From the NCBI GenBank assembly GCA_965247665.1, contig CBDFHH010000005.1, positions 1,711,614 to 1,775,613 on the forward strand: 64,000 bases of DNA, given 5' to 3'. A model generated the notes under the pieces. That model was given only the letters and a program-made list of their open reading frames with translations. It was not told where the DNA came from and did no database searches. Made by a program: the position numbers and the translations under genes. Shown here one piece after another: positions 25,542 to 35,140 of the stretch. The stretch comes from CAUZWH01 sp965247665 (GTDB taxonomy: Bacteria > Pseudomonadota > Alphaproteobacteria > SHVV01). Position 1 is the stretch's first letter. Each line of letters begins with the position of its first letter.

Positions 25542-27863
25542 TCAGAGTTGGTCTTCGGCGATGATCTCGGGAGGGGTAAAAGCCCCGATCGGAGGCAGCC
25601 GGCCGTCAAAGCGTTCAACCTCGACCAGCGCCGATTGTGCGCTCGGTCCTTGTGCCAGTCTCGACGTGCCCTTGTCGCGCGTCAACACGTTGGGATTGCC
25701 GTGGCGATCAAGGCCGCCGGGCTTCTCGGGGTCGTACCAGGCGCCGGTTTGAAATTGCAGCACCTCGGGGCGGATATCTTCGGTGACAATGGCGCCGGCG
25801 AGGCACTCGCCGCGATCGTTGAACACGCGAATGACGTCACCGTCGGAAATACCCCGCGCCACAGCGTCGTCGGGGTGGATCAGCACCGGTTCACGGCCTT
25901 TGATCTTGCTGGCCTGAGCGGTTTTGCCGAGATCGAGCTGACTGTGCAGCCGCGTCTTCGGCTGGTTCGAGATCATGTGCAGCGGATGACGGGCCGTCCC
26001 CGGCGCACCAAGCCACTCGTAAGGTTCGCGCCACACCGGGTGGCCCGGACAGTCTTCGTAGTCGAAATCGGCGATCCGCGAAGAGTAGATTTCGATCTTG
26101 CCGCTCGGCGTGTTGAGCCGACGGTTGTCCGGGTCGTTGCGGAAATCGGCCAAGAGCACGCGATCGGCTTCCGATCCGGGAAAGATGAACTCGCCGGCCT
26201 CCCAGAACTGCTCGAATTCCGGCGCTTGGACATCGCGCTGAGCGGCGCGTTGGCGCAGCTGGTTGTAGAGATAGCGTAGCCACTCCTCCTCGGTGCGGTT
26301 TTCCGTGTAGGTTTCGTGCGCGCCCAAGCGCTCCGCCAATCCGGCGAAAGTCTGGTAGTCGTTGCGGGCTTCGCCGACGGCGTCGATCACCTTATGCATG
26401 GGAAACACGGCGTTGTCCGTCGAGGAGGCGCCGATATCCATCCGTTCCATCGCGGTCGTCGCCGGGAACACGATGTCGGCGTGGCGCGCCAGCGCGTTCC
26501 ACCATGGCTCGTGCACGATCACCGTGTCGGGCCGTTGCCACGCTTCGACAAAGCGATTGAGGTCCTGGTGGTGGTGAAACGGGTTGCCTCCGCACCAATA
26601 GACGATGCGCGCGTCGGGAAAGGTGATCTGTTTGCCGTTGTAGTCGATGGTGGCGCCGGGATTGGTCAGCATATCCGCGATTCGCGCCACCGGAATGTAG
26701 CTCGACACCGGGTTTTGGCCTTGCGGGAGGACAGGCATCGGGACCGTCGGCGTCGGGCTGCCCATGGCGCCGATCGCGCCGTAACCGAAGCCGAAACCCC
26801 CGCCGGGGAGCCCGATTTGGCCGAGCATCGCCGCCAGCGTGACCAGCATCCAGTAAGGCTGCTCGCCGTGGTCGGCGCGCTGTAGCGACCATGCCATCGT
26901 CAGCATCGTCCGGCCGGCCGCCATCCGGCGCGCCAGCGCACGGATTCTGTCGGCAGCTACGCCGGTGATTTCGGCCGCCCATTCGGCGCTCTTGGGCACC
27001 CCGTCATTCTCGCCTGTCAGGTAGGCCCGAAACTCGTCGAAGCCGACGGTATAGCGCTTCAGAAAGTCCTCGTCGTGGCGGCCCTCCGTAACCAGCGTAT
27101 GGGCAATCCCCAGCATGAGTGCCGTATCGGTGTTGGGTCGCGGCGCGATCCACTCGGCTTCGAGCGCAGTGTCGGCGTCGCCTCGATTGGGACCGATATT
27201 GACGAAGTCGACCCCGCTCTCGCGGCATCGCTCGAGCCACCCGCGAGCGTCGTGGCGGCCAATGCCGCCGTAATTGACCTGGGCATTCTTGAGCGGGATG
27301 CCGCCAAACATCACAACCAGGTCGCTGTGTTCGGCGATCACGGGCCAAGCAGTGTGGCCGCTGCTCATACCGCTGACCGTACCGATGATATGCGGCAGGA
27401 TCACTTGGGCGGCCGCGACCGAATAGGTGTCGACCGAGTAGGTATAACCGCCGATAGCGTTCATGAAGCGGTGAACCTGGCTTTGCGCATGATGGAATCG
27501 CCCGGCGCTGCTCCAGCCGTAGGAGCCGGCATAGATCGATTCGTTGCCAAACTCGTTGCGCACGCGATCGAGCTCGGCAGCGGCGAGGTCGAGTGCGCGC
27601 TCCCACGAAACCGCCACGAACGGCTCCTTGCCGCGGCCACCCTTGGGTCCCTTGGGTCCGTTCTCGAGCCAACCTCTACGGATCATTGGCTGGGTAATGC
27701 GATTCGGGTGCGTCACCGCATCGACCAGGGAGTTGCCGATCGGCGACGGATCGGGATCTTCGGCGATCGGGTGCATCGCGACGATCACGCCGTTGGCGAC
27801 CTCGGCGTCGTAAGCACCCCAATGGGTGCAGGTGCGATGCAGCGAGCCGGTGTCGGACGTCAT
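25542..27863 (-). CDS. molybdopterin-dependent oxidoreductase, BisC/TorA (DMSO reductase) type
   Basis: 773 aa. Single-subunit cytoplasmic molybdoenzyme of the biotin-sulfoxide/TMAO/DMSO reductase branch. There is no N-terminal 4Fe-4S cysteine cluster. The Mo ligand is the Ser in YGWSSAGRFHH (Ser about 119), aligning with YGWKSPG of DMSO reductases. Bis-MGD binding segments are GGNPFHHHQDLNRF and MISNQPKTRLHSQLD. No twin-arginine signal is seen. ATG 27863 is chosen over an upstream start because GGGAGG lies 8 bases before it. It would reduce an S-oxide or N-oxide (or hydroxylate) and sits first in the hut-linked run. The substrate is unknown. Confidence 0.88.
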   Translation of the reverse strand: MTSDTGSLHRTCTHWGAYDAEVANGVIVAMHPIAEDPDPSPIGNSLVDAVTHPNRITQPMIRRGWLENGPKGPKGGRGKEPFVAVSWERALDLAAAELDRVRNEFGNESIYAGSYGWSSAGRFHHAQSQVHRFMNAIGGYTYSVDTYSVAAAQVILPHIIGTVSGMSSGHTAWPVIAEHSDLVVMFGGIPLKNAQVNYGGIGRHDARGWLERCRESGVDFVNIGPNRGDADTALEAEWIAPRPNTDTALMLGIAHTLVTEGRHDEDFLKRYTVGFDEFRAYLTGENDGVPKSAEWAAEITGVAADRIRALARRMAAGRTMLTMAWSLQRADHGEQPYWMLVTLAAMLGQIGLPGGGFGFGYGAIGAMGSPTPTVPMPVLPQGQNPVSSYIPVARIADMLTNPGATIDYNGKQITFPDARIVYWCGGNPFHHHQDLNRFVEAWQRPDTVIVHEPWWNALARHADIVFPATTAMERMDIGASSTDNAVFPMHKVIDAVGEARNDYQTFAGLAERLGAHETYTENRTEEEWLRYLYNQLRQRAAQRDVQAPEFEQFWEAGEFIFPGSEADRVLLADFRNDPDNRRLNTPSGKIEIYSSRIADFDYEDCPGHPVWREPYEWLGAPGTARHPLHMISNQPKTRLHSQLDLGKTAQASKIKGREPVLIHPDDAVARGISDGDVIRVFNDRGECLAGAIVTEDIRPEVLQFQTGAWYDPEKPGGLDRHGNPNVLTRDKGTSRLAQGPSAQSALVEVERFDGRLPPIGAFTPPEIIAEDQL

Positions 27864-28000
27864 GACGTGGGCCTCCCAGTGCGAGCCGGTCGCGGGCCTG
27901 AGCATGATAACCGGCATCGAGCTTCAACCCTAGTCTATCTCGCTCAGCCGCTGGTTTGGTAATCTCCACGCCTCGATACGGACGCGCCGGGAGCCATAAG

Positions 28001-28381
28001 ATGACCGACCGCGATTGCCACGTGGTGCCGATTTTCCGCATCTTCGACGTCGACAGGGCCAAGCAGTTCTACCTCGACTTCCTGGGTTGCAAAATCGACT
28101 GGGAACACCGTTTTGACGACGATGCGCCGCTCTACCTGCAGGTATCGCGCGGCGACCTGGTCATCCACCTTAGCGAGCATCACGGCGATGGCTGCCCCGG
28201 ATCGACGGCAATGGTGTTCACATCCGATGTGGACGCATTGCACGCCGATATCACGGCCAAGCCCTATAAATATCTAAGGCCCAGCGTCGAGGACGCACCC
28301 TGGGGAGATCGACTGATGGAGCTGATCGATCCATTCGGCAACCGGTTGCGTTTCAATGAAAGGCGCACCGAAACTGACTGA
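28001..28381 (+). CDS. glyoxalase-superfamily (bleomycin-resistance-like) protein
   Basis: 126 aa single VOC domain with the pattern of bleomycin-binding proteins and related glyoxalase-7 members: VVPIFRIFDVDRAKQFYLDF at the N-terminus, LVIHLSEHHGDGCPGS in the centre and ELIDPFGNRLRFNE at the end. Such proteins sequester a glycopeptide or act as small metalloenzymes. ATG 28001 is the start; in-frame codons upstream lack a ribosome site. Divergent from the molybdoenzyme gene (137 bases apart) and convergent with the CMD gene. Confidence 0.8.
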   Translation: MTDRDCHVVPIFRIFDVDRAKQFYLDFLGCKIDWEHRFDDDAPLYLQVSRGDLVIHLSEHHGDGCPGSTAMVFTSDVDALHADITAKPYKYLRPSVEDAPWGDRLMELIDPFGNRLRFNERRTETD

Positions 28382-28391
28382 CCGCGCTTGG

Positions 28392-28979
28392 TTACGTGGC
28401 CGCGTCGTCTTTGTAGTACCCGATCCTGTCACCCTCGGTCGTGACCCCAAGACCGTTAAGCAGGCGGTTGGAATAGTTGAAGTAGGCGCACACCTGGTTG
28501 ACTTCAAGGATCTCGCCGTCGTCGCAGCCGGCGTCGCGCAACGGCGTCATATCGGCCTCGGTCATCTCCCCGACCGCCGTGGTGAGCTTGGCCGCATAGT
28601 TGAGCAAGGCCCGCTCTTTCCCGGTAAAGGCATCCTCGGGTCGGCCCGCTTTGAGCGCGGCGTCGATCGCGTCCGCCCGAGCGTCGTCGGCGATTAAACG
28701 GCGCGCGTTGGTGGAATGGTGGGCGAGGCTGTAGTCGCATTTATTGAGGATGCTGGTGTAGGACGCGACGACTTCGAGGAACCACAAAGGCAGAGCGTTG
28801 TCGGGGTTGTGCAGCACGCTTCTGTACAGCACCAGGTGCCCTTGCATGGTGCGGGGGCGCAGGCTGTGCACGCGCATGACGTTGTCGACCGTGCCGTGGG
28901 GCGTGCGCGCCTCGTCCAACATTTGCTTGAGCGTGGCGTCGGCATCTTCGTCCGAGACCATACGGATCCAGGCGGTCAT
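28392..28979 (-). CDS. carboxymuconolactone decarboxylase-like (peroxidase-related) protein
   Basis: 195 aa helical protein of the AhpD/CMD-like family. The core reads VVASYTSILNKCDYSLAHH (about residues 63-82), which carries one Cys and the HH where AhpD has CxxC...H, then EDAFTGKERALLNYAAKL and EVNQVCAYFNYSNRLLNGLG. ATG 28979 follows GGAG at 7 bases. It lies 17 bases after the Rieske oxygenase gene and is likely co-transcribed with it. Confidence 0.8.
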   Translation of the reverse strand: MTAWIRMVSDEDADATLKQMLDEARTPHGTVDNVMRVHSLRPRTMQGHLVLYRSVLHNPDNALPLWFLEVVASYTSILNKCDYSLAHHSTNARRLIADDARADAIDAALKAGRPEDAFTGKERALLNYAAKLTTAVGEMTEADMTPLRDAGCDDGEILEVNQVCAYFNYSNRLLNGLGVTTEGDRIGYYKDDAAT

Positions 28980-28996
28980 GTGAAGCTCCGGTCGAT

Positions 28997-30136
28997 TCAG
29001 GCGGTGCCGAACATCCGTTCGACATAATAGTTGAGCAGATGGTGGATCGGCTTTTCCACGCGCGACATGCGGCCCGGTGCGAAGGCGCGAACGCTCATTG
29101 CATGCTGAAGCGATTTGACCATTTCTGCGTCCTCGCCGACCGTCTTGGTCTCGGTGTCGTAGTAGGTCCGTATTTTCTCGGCGAAATCCGGCCGATCGAA
29201 AAACTTCTTGGGAAAGAGGATCGTGATGGTGTGGCGGGTCCAATCGACGTCGAGCGGCCAGTGCATCGACAGTTCGACATTGTCGCAATAGGTGAACAGT
29301 TGGAGGTTCGGCGACATGAAGCCGGCGCCGGCGAAGTTCGACGGCTTGTCCATCAGCGAATCCATGTGTTCGCCAAACATCGGCTGATGGTCGTTGAAAC
29401 GCGGTTCATGAGTATAGAAGCTGCTGTAGCCGCCGCGCGGATTGAGCTTGAATTCGATATCCTCCGCGTGGATCCCTTCCCCAAGGGTAACCGGATGGAC
29501 CACCGCGATGTGCAGATTGTCCATCGCGTTTTCCGCCACCAGCTTCCAATTGCAGTTGAAGTCGATTTCGAGCCGGGCCGCAACCGCGAGCTCGCCCATC
29601 TCGAAAGAGCCGAAATCCTCCGCGAACGCACCGAGGAAATCGGCCAGGGGCTCGCAGTCGTCGTCGAAATTGACGAACATGAATCCCTGCCAGATCTCAC
29701 AGCGGACCGGTTTGAGGCGGCACCGCGCCGGATCAAAGCCCTCGGCCTGATTCATGTAGGGCGCGCCGATCAGTTTGCCCGAGAGGTCGTATAGCCAGCC
29801 GTGATAGGGGCAGCTGAACTCCTTGATGTTGCCTTTGCCCTGCGCCACTTCGACGCCGCGGTGCGCACACACATTGGCGAAGGCGGTGATGTCACCGCCT
29901 TGGTTGGAGGCGATGATGATGGGCTCGCCGGCAATGCGCCAGGTCATGTAGTCGCCGGGCTCGGGGAGCTCGTCGTCGTGCCCGACACAAAGCCAATCGC
30001 GCATCCAAATGCGCGCCTTTTCGAGCGCGTAGATCTCGGTTGAACTGTAGATGTAGCCGGGCACGTGCGATGCCCGGGACAGTGGTTGCCGCACCCCGTT
30101 CAGCTCTTTCGTGTCAAACTCGGCAGTGACGGCCAT
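28997..30136 (-). CDS. Rieske aromatic-ring-hydroxylating-type oxygenase, alpha subunit
   Basis: 379 aa. The Rieske 2Fe-2S ligands are in CAHRGVEVAQGKG and CPYHGWLYD (about residues 88-114). The catalytic mononuclear Fe site is NWKLVAENAMDNLHIAVVHP (about 208-227), with the bridging Asp and two His. This differs from the ECYHC motif of the array at 57-63 kb, so it is a separate subfamily. ATG 30136 follows GGGAGGAC. Downstream is a CMD-like gene, and upstream, 58 bases away, is the HisC-like aminotransferase on the same strand. No reductase is nearby. Confidence 0.9.
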   Translation of the reverse strand: MAVTAEFDTKELNGVRQPLSRASHVPGYIYSSTEIYALEKARIWMRDWLCVGHDDELPEPGDYMTWRIAGEPIIIASNQGGDITAFANVCAHRGVEVAQGKGNIKEFSCPYHGWLYDLSGKLIGAPYMNQAEGFDPARCRLKPVRCEIWQGFMFVNFDDDCEPLADFLGAFAEDFGSFEMGELAVAARLEIDFNCNWKLVAENAMDNLHIAVVHPVTLGEGIHAEDIEFKLNPRGGYSSFYTHEPRFNDHQPMFGEHMDSLMDKPSNFAGAGFMSPNLQLFTYCDNVELSMHWPLDVDWTRHTITILFPKKFFDRPDFAEKIRTYYDTETKTVGEDAEMVKSLQHAMSVRAFAPGRMSRVEKPIHHLLNYYVERMFGTA

Positions 30137-30194
30137 GGCGTCCTCCCCTGATCTGGAAGCGAGGATAGTCCCGGCGCCCGCGCTCGGTGAAGCA

Positions 30195-31280
30195 CTACCT
30201 CCCGAGCAATTCAGCCAGCGCGTCACCCGCCGCCTGCATGTCATCGGCCAGGCCAATGGTGATCCGCAAGCAATCCGCGAACGTGGGTGCAACGAAACGC
30301 CGGGCAATGATGCCGCGTGACAGGAGGTGCGCGTCGGCGGCTTCGGCGCTGCGCTCCCCGCGCTCGGGGAACCGCACCATGACGAAGTTTGCTTGGCTCG
30401 GGTAAACCTTCAGCCCAAGCCCGCGTAGCCGCTCACTGAAGCGCGGCAGCCATTCGTCGTTGTGCCGCCGCGATCGGGTTTTATGTTCGTGGTCATCGAG
30501 TGCGGCGATCGCCGCGGCCATCGCCGGCGCGGTGAGCGGGAATGCCGGTTCGAGCCGTGTCAACACATCGATCACGTGAGGCGGGCCATAGACCCAGCCG
30601 ATCCGCATTGCGGCCAGCGCGAAGATCTTCGAAAAAGTCCGCGACATCACCACATTGTCGGCCGCCAAACCGCTGCCGGGCTCATAGTCGGCAAGGCGTA
30701 CATAGTCGGCGTAGGCGGCGTCGACCACCAGCAGCACCCGCTCGGGTAGGCCCGCGTGCAACCGCTTGAGTTGCCCCCCCGATATGCAGGTGCTGGCGGG
30801 GTTGTCGGGATTGGCAAGGGCGACGATACGGGTACGCTCGTTCACGGCGGTGAGGATCGCGTCGACATCGGTGACAAAGTCGCGATCCGGTACCGCCACC
30901 GGGAGCGCGCCGACCGCCATCGCATAGAGCCGAAACCGGGCGAAGCCGTTGGCGGGGAACACCACTTCGTCGCCGGGTTCGGTATAGCCCTGCACCAGCA
31001 TGTTGAGCACCTGATCCGATCCGGCGCCGCAAAAAATCCGCGACGGCGCGAGCTCGAAGTGGCGGCCAATAGCTTCGCGGAGCGCGGTCTGCCCGGATTC
31101 GGGGTAGAGGTGCATGCTGTCGAGCTCGCCCAGCGCCGCCGCCACGGCGAACGGGCTTGGGCCGAGCGGATTTTCGTTCGATGACAGTTTGATGACGCGA
31201 TCCCGACCTTCGACCTTCGACAGCGCGCGCATGTAGGTCGGCATTTCGCGTATTCCCGGGCGCGGCTCGGGCCTCGTCAT
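30195..31280 (-). CDS. HisC-like pyridoxal-phosphate aminotransferase
   Basis: 361 aa fold-type I aminotransferase close to histidinol-phosphate aminotransferase. It has LSSNENPLGPSPFAV (about residue 32), YPESGQTALREAIG, GAGSDQVLNMLV, ANPDNPAST (Asn/Asp cofactor contacts), DAAYADYV and the PLP-lysine motif SRTFSKIFALAAMRIGW. HisC-like enzymes in catabolic clusters often act on imidazole or aromatic amino acids rather than in biosynthesis. It is isolated from other his biosynthetic genes here, so a catabolic role is plausible. ATG 31280 follows GGAGG. It is divergent from the Gfo/Idh gene (85-base gap). Confidence 0.85.
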   Translation of the reverse strand: MTRPEPRPGIREMPTYMRALSKVEGRDRVIKLSSNENPLGPSPFAVAAALGELDSMHLYPESGQTALREAIGRHFELAPSRIFCGAGSDQVLNMLVQGYTEPGDEVVFPANGFARFRLYAMAVGALPVAVPDRDFVTDVDAILTAVNERTRIVALANPDNPASTCISGGQLKRLHAGLPERVLLVVDAAYADYVRLADYEPGSGLAADNVVMSRTFSKIFALAAMRIGWVYGPPHVIDVLTRLEPAFPLTAPAMAAAIAALDDHEHKTRSRRHNDEWLPRFSERLRGLGLKVYPSQANFVMVRFPERGERSAEAADAHLLSRGIIARRFVAPTFADCLRITIGLADDMQAAGDALAELLGR

Positions 31281-31365
31281 GTATATCCTCCACAAAACGT
31301 CGATCGGCACCTTGACCAGGATCGGCAGGATTGGCAACGATGACCGGCAACCACGGAACGACGAC

Positions 31366-32355
31366 ATGTTGAATGCAGCCATTGTCGGCCTCGGCCGTTG
31401 GGGCCGAAACTTGGTGGAATCCGTTCAAACCGCCGGGGTCCCCAAGGGCGCAGCGATCCGTTTTACGCGCGCGGTTGCCCGCACCCCTGCGAACGCCGTG
31501 GACTACGCCGAGGGTCAAAAGCTGGCGCTTTCCAACGACCTCGATGCCGCGTTGACGGATCCCGACATTGGTGGCGTGGTGTTGGCGACGCCGCATGACC
31601 AACATGCGCAACAGATTCAAGCGGCGAGCGCGGCCGGCAAGCATATTTTCGTCGAAAAGCCGCTTACGCTCACCAAGCCGAGCGCCGAGCAGGCGGTTGC
31701 GGCGGCCCGGCGCGCGGGCGTGGTGCTCGCGCTCGGTCACAACCGGCGCTTTCTCCAATCGATGAGGGAGCTCAAGCGCCTGGTTGACGAGGGTGAGCTG
31801 GGAACGATCGTGCACGCGGAGGGCAACTTCACGGGCACCTTCGGGTTCGACTACAAGCCGGGCATGTGGCGCACCGAAGAGCGCGGTGCCTCCGGCGCGA
31901 TATCGGCGATGGGCATTCACGTCATCGACGGGTTCATCCACTTGCTGGGGTCCATCGAATCGGTCCGCTGCACCGCCATCCGCCGCGCGATCTCGGTCGA
32001 CATGGCAGACGCGGTCTCGCTTCATGTGCAGTTTGCCAGCGGCGCGTCCGGGTTCCTCAGCACGCTGCTGGCGTCACCGCGGTTTCGACGCTTCCAGGTG
32101 TTCGGCACGCGGGGTTGGGCGCAGATGCGCGGGCATCACAAGCTCGATATCTGCGCCGCCGACGCCACCGTCGAAACTCGGACATTCGATGACGAAGACG
32201 GTTTGCGCGAGGAGTTGGAAGCCTTCGCAACAGCCGCTACCGGCGGCTCACCTTATCCGCTGCCGCTGGATCAGGCGATCCACGGTATCGCCGTTTTCGA
32301 AGCTGCGATGCAGTCCTACGCCGCCGATGGGGCGCGGACCGCGGTCGCTCCATAG
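31366..32355 (+). CDS. Gfo/Idh/MocA family oxidoreductase
   Basis: 329 aa NAD(P)-dependent dehydrogenase. The Rossmann motif AIVGLGRWGRN is at the N-terminus, then VVLATPHDQHAQ and HIFVEKPLTLT (the EKP Lys, about residue 100), and the second-domain GAISAMGIHVIDGFIHLLG with catalytic His. Substrates are usually sugars, inositols or other polyols. Divergently transcribed from the HisC-like gene. ATG 31366 gives a proper Rossmann start; the extra upstream codons do not. Confidence 0.87.
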   Translation: MLNAAIVGLGRWGRNLVESVQTAGVPKGAAIRFTRAVARTPANAVDYAEGQKLALSNDLDAALTDPDIGGVVLATPHDQHAQQIQAASAAGKHIFVEKPLTLTKPSAEQAVAAARRAGVVLALGHNRRFLQSMRELKRLVDEGELGTIVHAEGNFTGTFGFDYKPGMWRTEERGASGAISAMGIHVIDGFIHLLGSIESVRCTAIRRAISVDMADAVSLHVQFASGASGFLSTLLASPRFRRFQVFGTRGWAQMRGHHKLDICAADATVETRTFDDEDGLREELEAFATAATGGSPYPLPLDQAIHGIAVFEAAMQSYAADGARTAVAP

Positions 32356-33082
32356 GCGCGTCTCGCGCCGCTCGGGATCGCAGCGGAAGGTTACGCCCTC
32401 GGTCAGCTGCCGAAGCGGCGCCGACGGCGGCACCAGCAACCGCCGCGCCCAGTCGCCGGGCAGCGCCAGACGGCGGTTGAAGGCGCCCGGGATGACGAAA
32501 GCCGTGCCTTCCGGCCGGCGTGCGTCGGCCCACGCCTTCAAATCAAATGCTCAATCCGGGCACGGAGCATCGCACAGGTCTTTCGCCGTTTCGTGTCTCC
32601 GTCCTGCTTCGCGCTCCAGCCGCCGGATCGAAGATGAACTGACAAGAGCCGCAGCTTCCGGCCACCTGCCGTCACCGTGATGTCGGTGGCCCATCGCCGA
32701 AAGGCGACCCTCATACCCGGCGCCTTAAGATCATCCCTCGGTGGTCAGCAAGGCTCGAATCGGCCGATTACCCCGCTACGCAGTCGGCCCGCGGCCCTCT
32801 GAGGGTCAACCCCGGTGTGCCAGCCACCACCATGCGATTCACACCGGCAGACTGAGCATTACCGCATAGACGGCAATCGCGACCGGTCCGAGCAACCTCC
32901 GCCACCAGCGACGCCGCGATCGTGACGGCGCCCAACCCGATCCCCGCCGCCAGAAGCGTCGATAACCGATCGCCGGCGGCAGGCCGCAACGTGCGACCAC
33001 CACCAGCGACCTGCCGCCATCAGCATCGTCGGCAGTCCCATACTGGGTTCGGACAAGGCTCCCATCTCCGATTCGAACCGTA
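32356..33082 (-). other. 727-base stretch without a clear gene
   Basis: Several short overlapping frames exist but none is convincing. The best is on the minus strand at about 32248-32541 (97 codons). It reads TAFVIPGAFNRRLALPGDWA and has a non-random look, but it overlaps the 3' end of the Gfo/Idh gene and has no good start. It may be the tail of a lost gene. The stretch precedes the frameshifted hydrolase and is probably decaying DNA. Confidence 0.4.
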
Positions 33083-34021
33083 CTATCCAAATACCAGGAA
33101 GTTCGGACCAAACGGGTCAGATGAGATTTGAGCGCTCCAGAAAATCGATCGCGAGGTCGGCGCAAATGTCGGGCTGCTCCAGTTGGAGCAGAGCAGGTGA
33201 GTTGTGTCCGGCACGAAATCGTAGTCCACCTGGCTGATCTGTTCGAGGCTGACCGTCGGCAAGAACGAAAACGCCGCCGTCGGGTCGCCACCGATCACCT
33301 TCAATGGAAAGTCGAACGAGAAGATATCGATTGCCAACGCCCACTTGTAGAGTTGCTCGAACAGCTTGGCCTCGTATGCCGGCGGGCAGCAAAGCTCGAA
33401 GCCCGCTTCGCAAGGCCGTAGCGTCGTTCTGGCCAGAAGGTCGATTTCGTCGTGCTTCACCAAAGCAAACGCATGCGATTCCTTGTAACTCTCCGCCAGG
33501 TCCTCCCAACGCTCAAAGATGGCCTGACGCTTAGCAGCTCGCTTCGACATCGCGGGTCCGGCCGACCGGATCGCTCGCTCACGCGCCTCGGGGAGACCCG
33601 GAGGGCAAACGGGTGGATCAAATAGCACCAGGCCCACGAAGCTATTCTCCTCGGTCGCCTGAAAGACAGCTATGGCGGCGGAGACGGAATGGTAGATGCC
33701 GATCTTGGGTTTCGGGCCAAAGTGCCGGTCGATGGCACGAACGACGCGAAGGTTGTCCCAAACCATCATCGGCATGTGATGGCTGCCGAGGTCACCCAGC
33801 GGATTCCGTCCATGGTTTCGGAGGTCATAGACAACGACGTCGTATTCTGGAAGCAGGCGCGACCAGAATGGGAAATAGCTGTCCGCCGAGAAGCTGCTCC
33901 CGTGACTCAGCACCATGCGCGGGCCGTTCGGATTACCGTGTCGCCGCAGCAGGATCGTCCCTCCGTCAGCCAGTTCCACCGCAGCCGTGCCGTTCGGCTC
34001 CGGAATCGTCCAGGCCGTCAT
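33083..34021 (-). pseudogene. alpha/beta hydrolase with frameshifted C-terminus
   Basis: 312 codons. Alpha/beta-hydrolase fold with LSHGSSFSADSYF near residue 38, the DLRNHGRNP strand turn, the nucleophile region IYHSVSAA near 110 and a late catalytic His in PDTTHLL. Immediately after that His, the frame shifts. A tandem GAGCA-GAGCA (33186-33195 on the plus strand) is present, and removing one copy restores LLQLEQPDICADLAIDFL and a stop at 33117. That is a natural helix ending for the family. As read, the last about 35 residues are non-homologous. The gene may still be partly active because the triad lies before the shift. Confidence 0.75.
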
Positions 34022-34102
34022 CTGTCGTTTCCCTCGAGTCGTATCCGGGCGCGTGCACCAGCTGTCAGCGGAGGAGAGGCGAACGGTTTTCCTAGGACTC
34101 GG

Positions 34103-35140
34103 TCAAATGCAAGTCAACACGCAGCGGAACCAGGCCCCTGTCGGACGAGAGCAGGTACCAGCGTCACAGGTGAAGACGCGCCCTGATCGGTCGCCGGCAC
34201 CCAGACGATGCAACCGCCATTGTCTGTCAGTCGATGCGGACCTTGGGCGCCGATAGGCCAGCCAAGTAGTTGATATCGCGCAAGTCAGCGGGGTCGGCGC
34301 ACCGGGCAACATTTGTGCGAGACGCGCGTCCGCCTTCCACACGGCGGCGACGACCGCCAAGCCGATGCCGGGGCAGACCAGCATGGTCCACCATGCTAAT
34401 CCCCAGCCGCCGACTGTCTCCGTCACGGCGGCCAGCAGAGGCGGGCCAAGCACACTGCCGAGTGCGGCGCCCTGCGCCACAAACCCGCTCGCTGTGGCGA
34501 CTTGCTCCTGAGCGGGTGCGTGCGCGGCTCCGCCTTCGAGGCAGGCAGCGGGCAACAAACCGCCAACCAGGGCGAAGCAGAGCGCAAGTGGGATCTTGAC
34601 AGTGTCGGGTGTGGAGCCCACGAAGAGCGCTGCCGCGCACACCCCCATCGCCACATAGGCGGTGCCGATTAGGAGCCAGCGTGCGGCACCGCGATGCATG
34701 AACGACGCGCCGGCGAGGGCACCAAGCGCGGTTACGGAGACGATGAGCGCGGTGAACAGGGCGGCGTTGGCGAGTGAGCGGCCCTGGGTTTCGATCAGGA
34801 AGGTCGGCAGCCAGGTCATCAATGCCAGCCACTGGATCGAGAACAGCACGAAGCACGTTCCGAACAGCCAGGGCCCCGGCCGCAACAGCGTCGCGCGCAC
34901 GCCGGCGCCGTCGGGGGCTGCGCCGGTGACTGTCGGCGCACGCCAGCGCCGCGGCGCAGTCCCCCAGGCGAAGGCGAGCAAGAAGAGCAGAATGAGCCCG
35001 GCATTCAGGAACCACAGGCCGCGCCATCCGATCCAGTCCAGCAGCGCGGTCGCGATCACCAGCGAGAGCGCCATGCCGATCGGCATGTAGGTGCCCCAGG
35101 CGCCCAGGGCGAAGCGGCGCTTGCCGGTGTGACACACCAA
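34103..35140 (-). pseudogene. MFS transporter, N-terminus missing
   Basis: About 345 codons remain of a major facilitator permease. Hydrophobic helices such as MALSLVIATALLDWIGW, LWFLNAGLILLFLLAF, FVLFSIQWLALMTWLPTFLI and WTMLVCPGIGLAVVAAV are clear. The first roughly 100-130 residues (helices 1-4 and the loop motif) are absent. The frame runs directly out of an unrelated AT-richer segment near 35130, the left edge of the foreign block. At the 3' end a second reading frame gives ADLRDINYLAGLSAP and a stop at 34227, so a frameshift near 34290 is also likely. Not expected to make a working transporter. Confidence 0.75.

Noticed and set aside
25542..27863. Molybdoenzyme considered as formate dehydrogenase or nitrate reductase
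   Set aside because: There is no N-terminal Fe-S cysteine motif and the Mo ligand region reads YGWSSAG, which fits the Ser-ligated BisC/TorA/DMSO reductase group.
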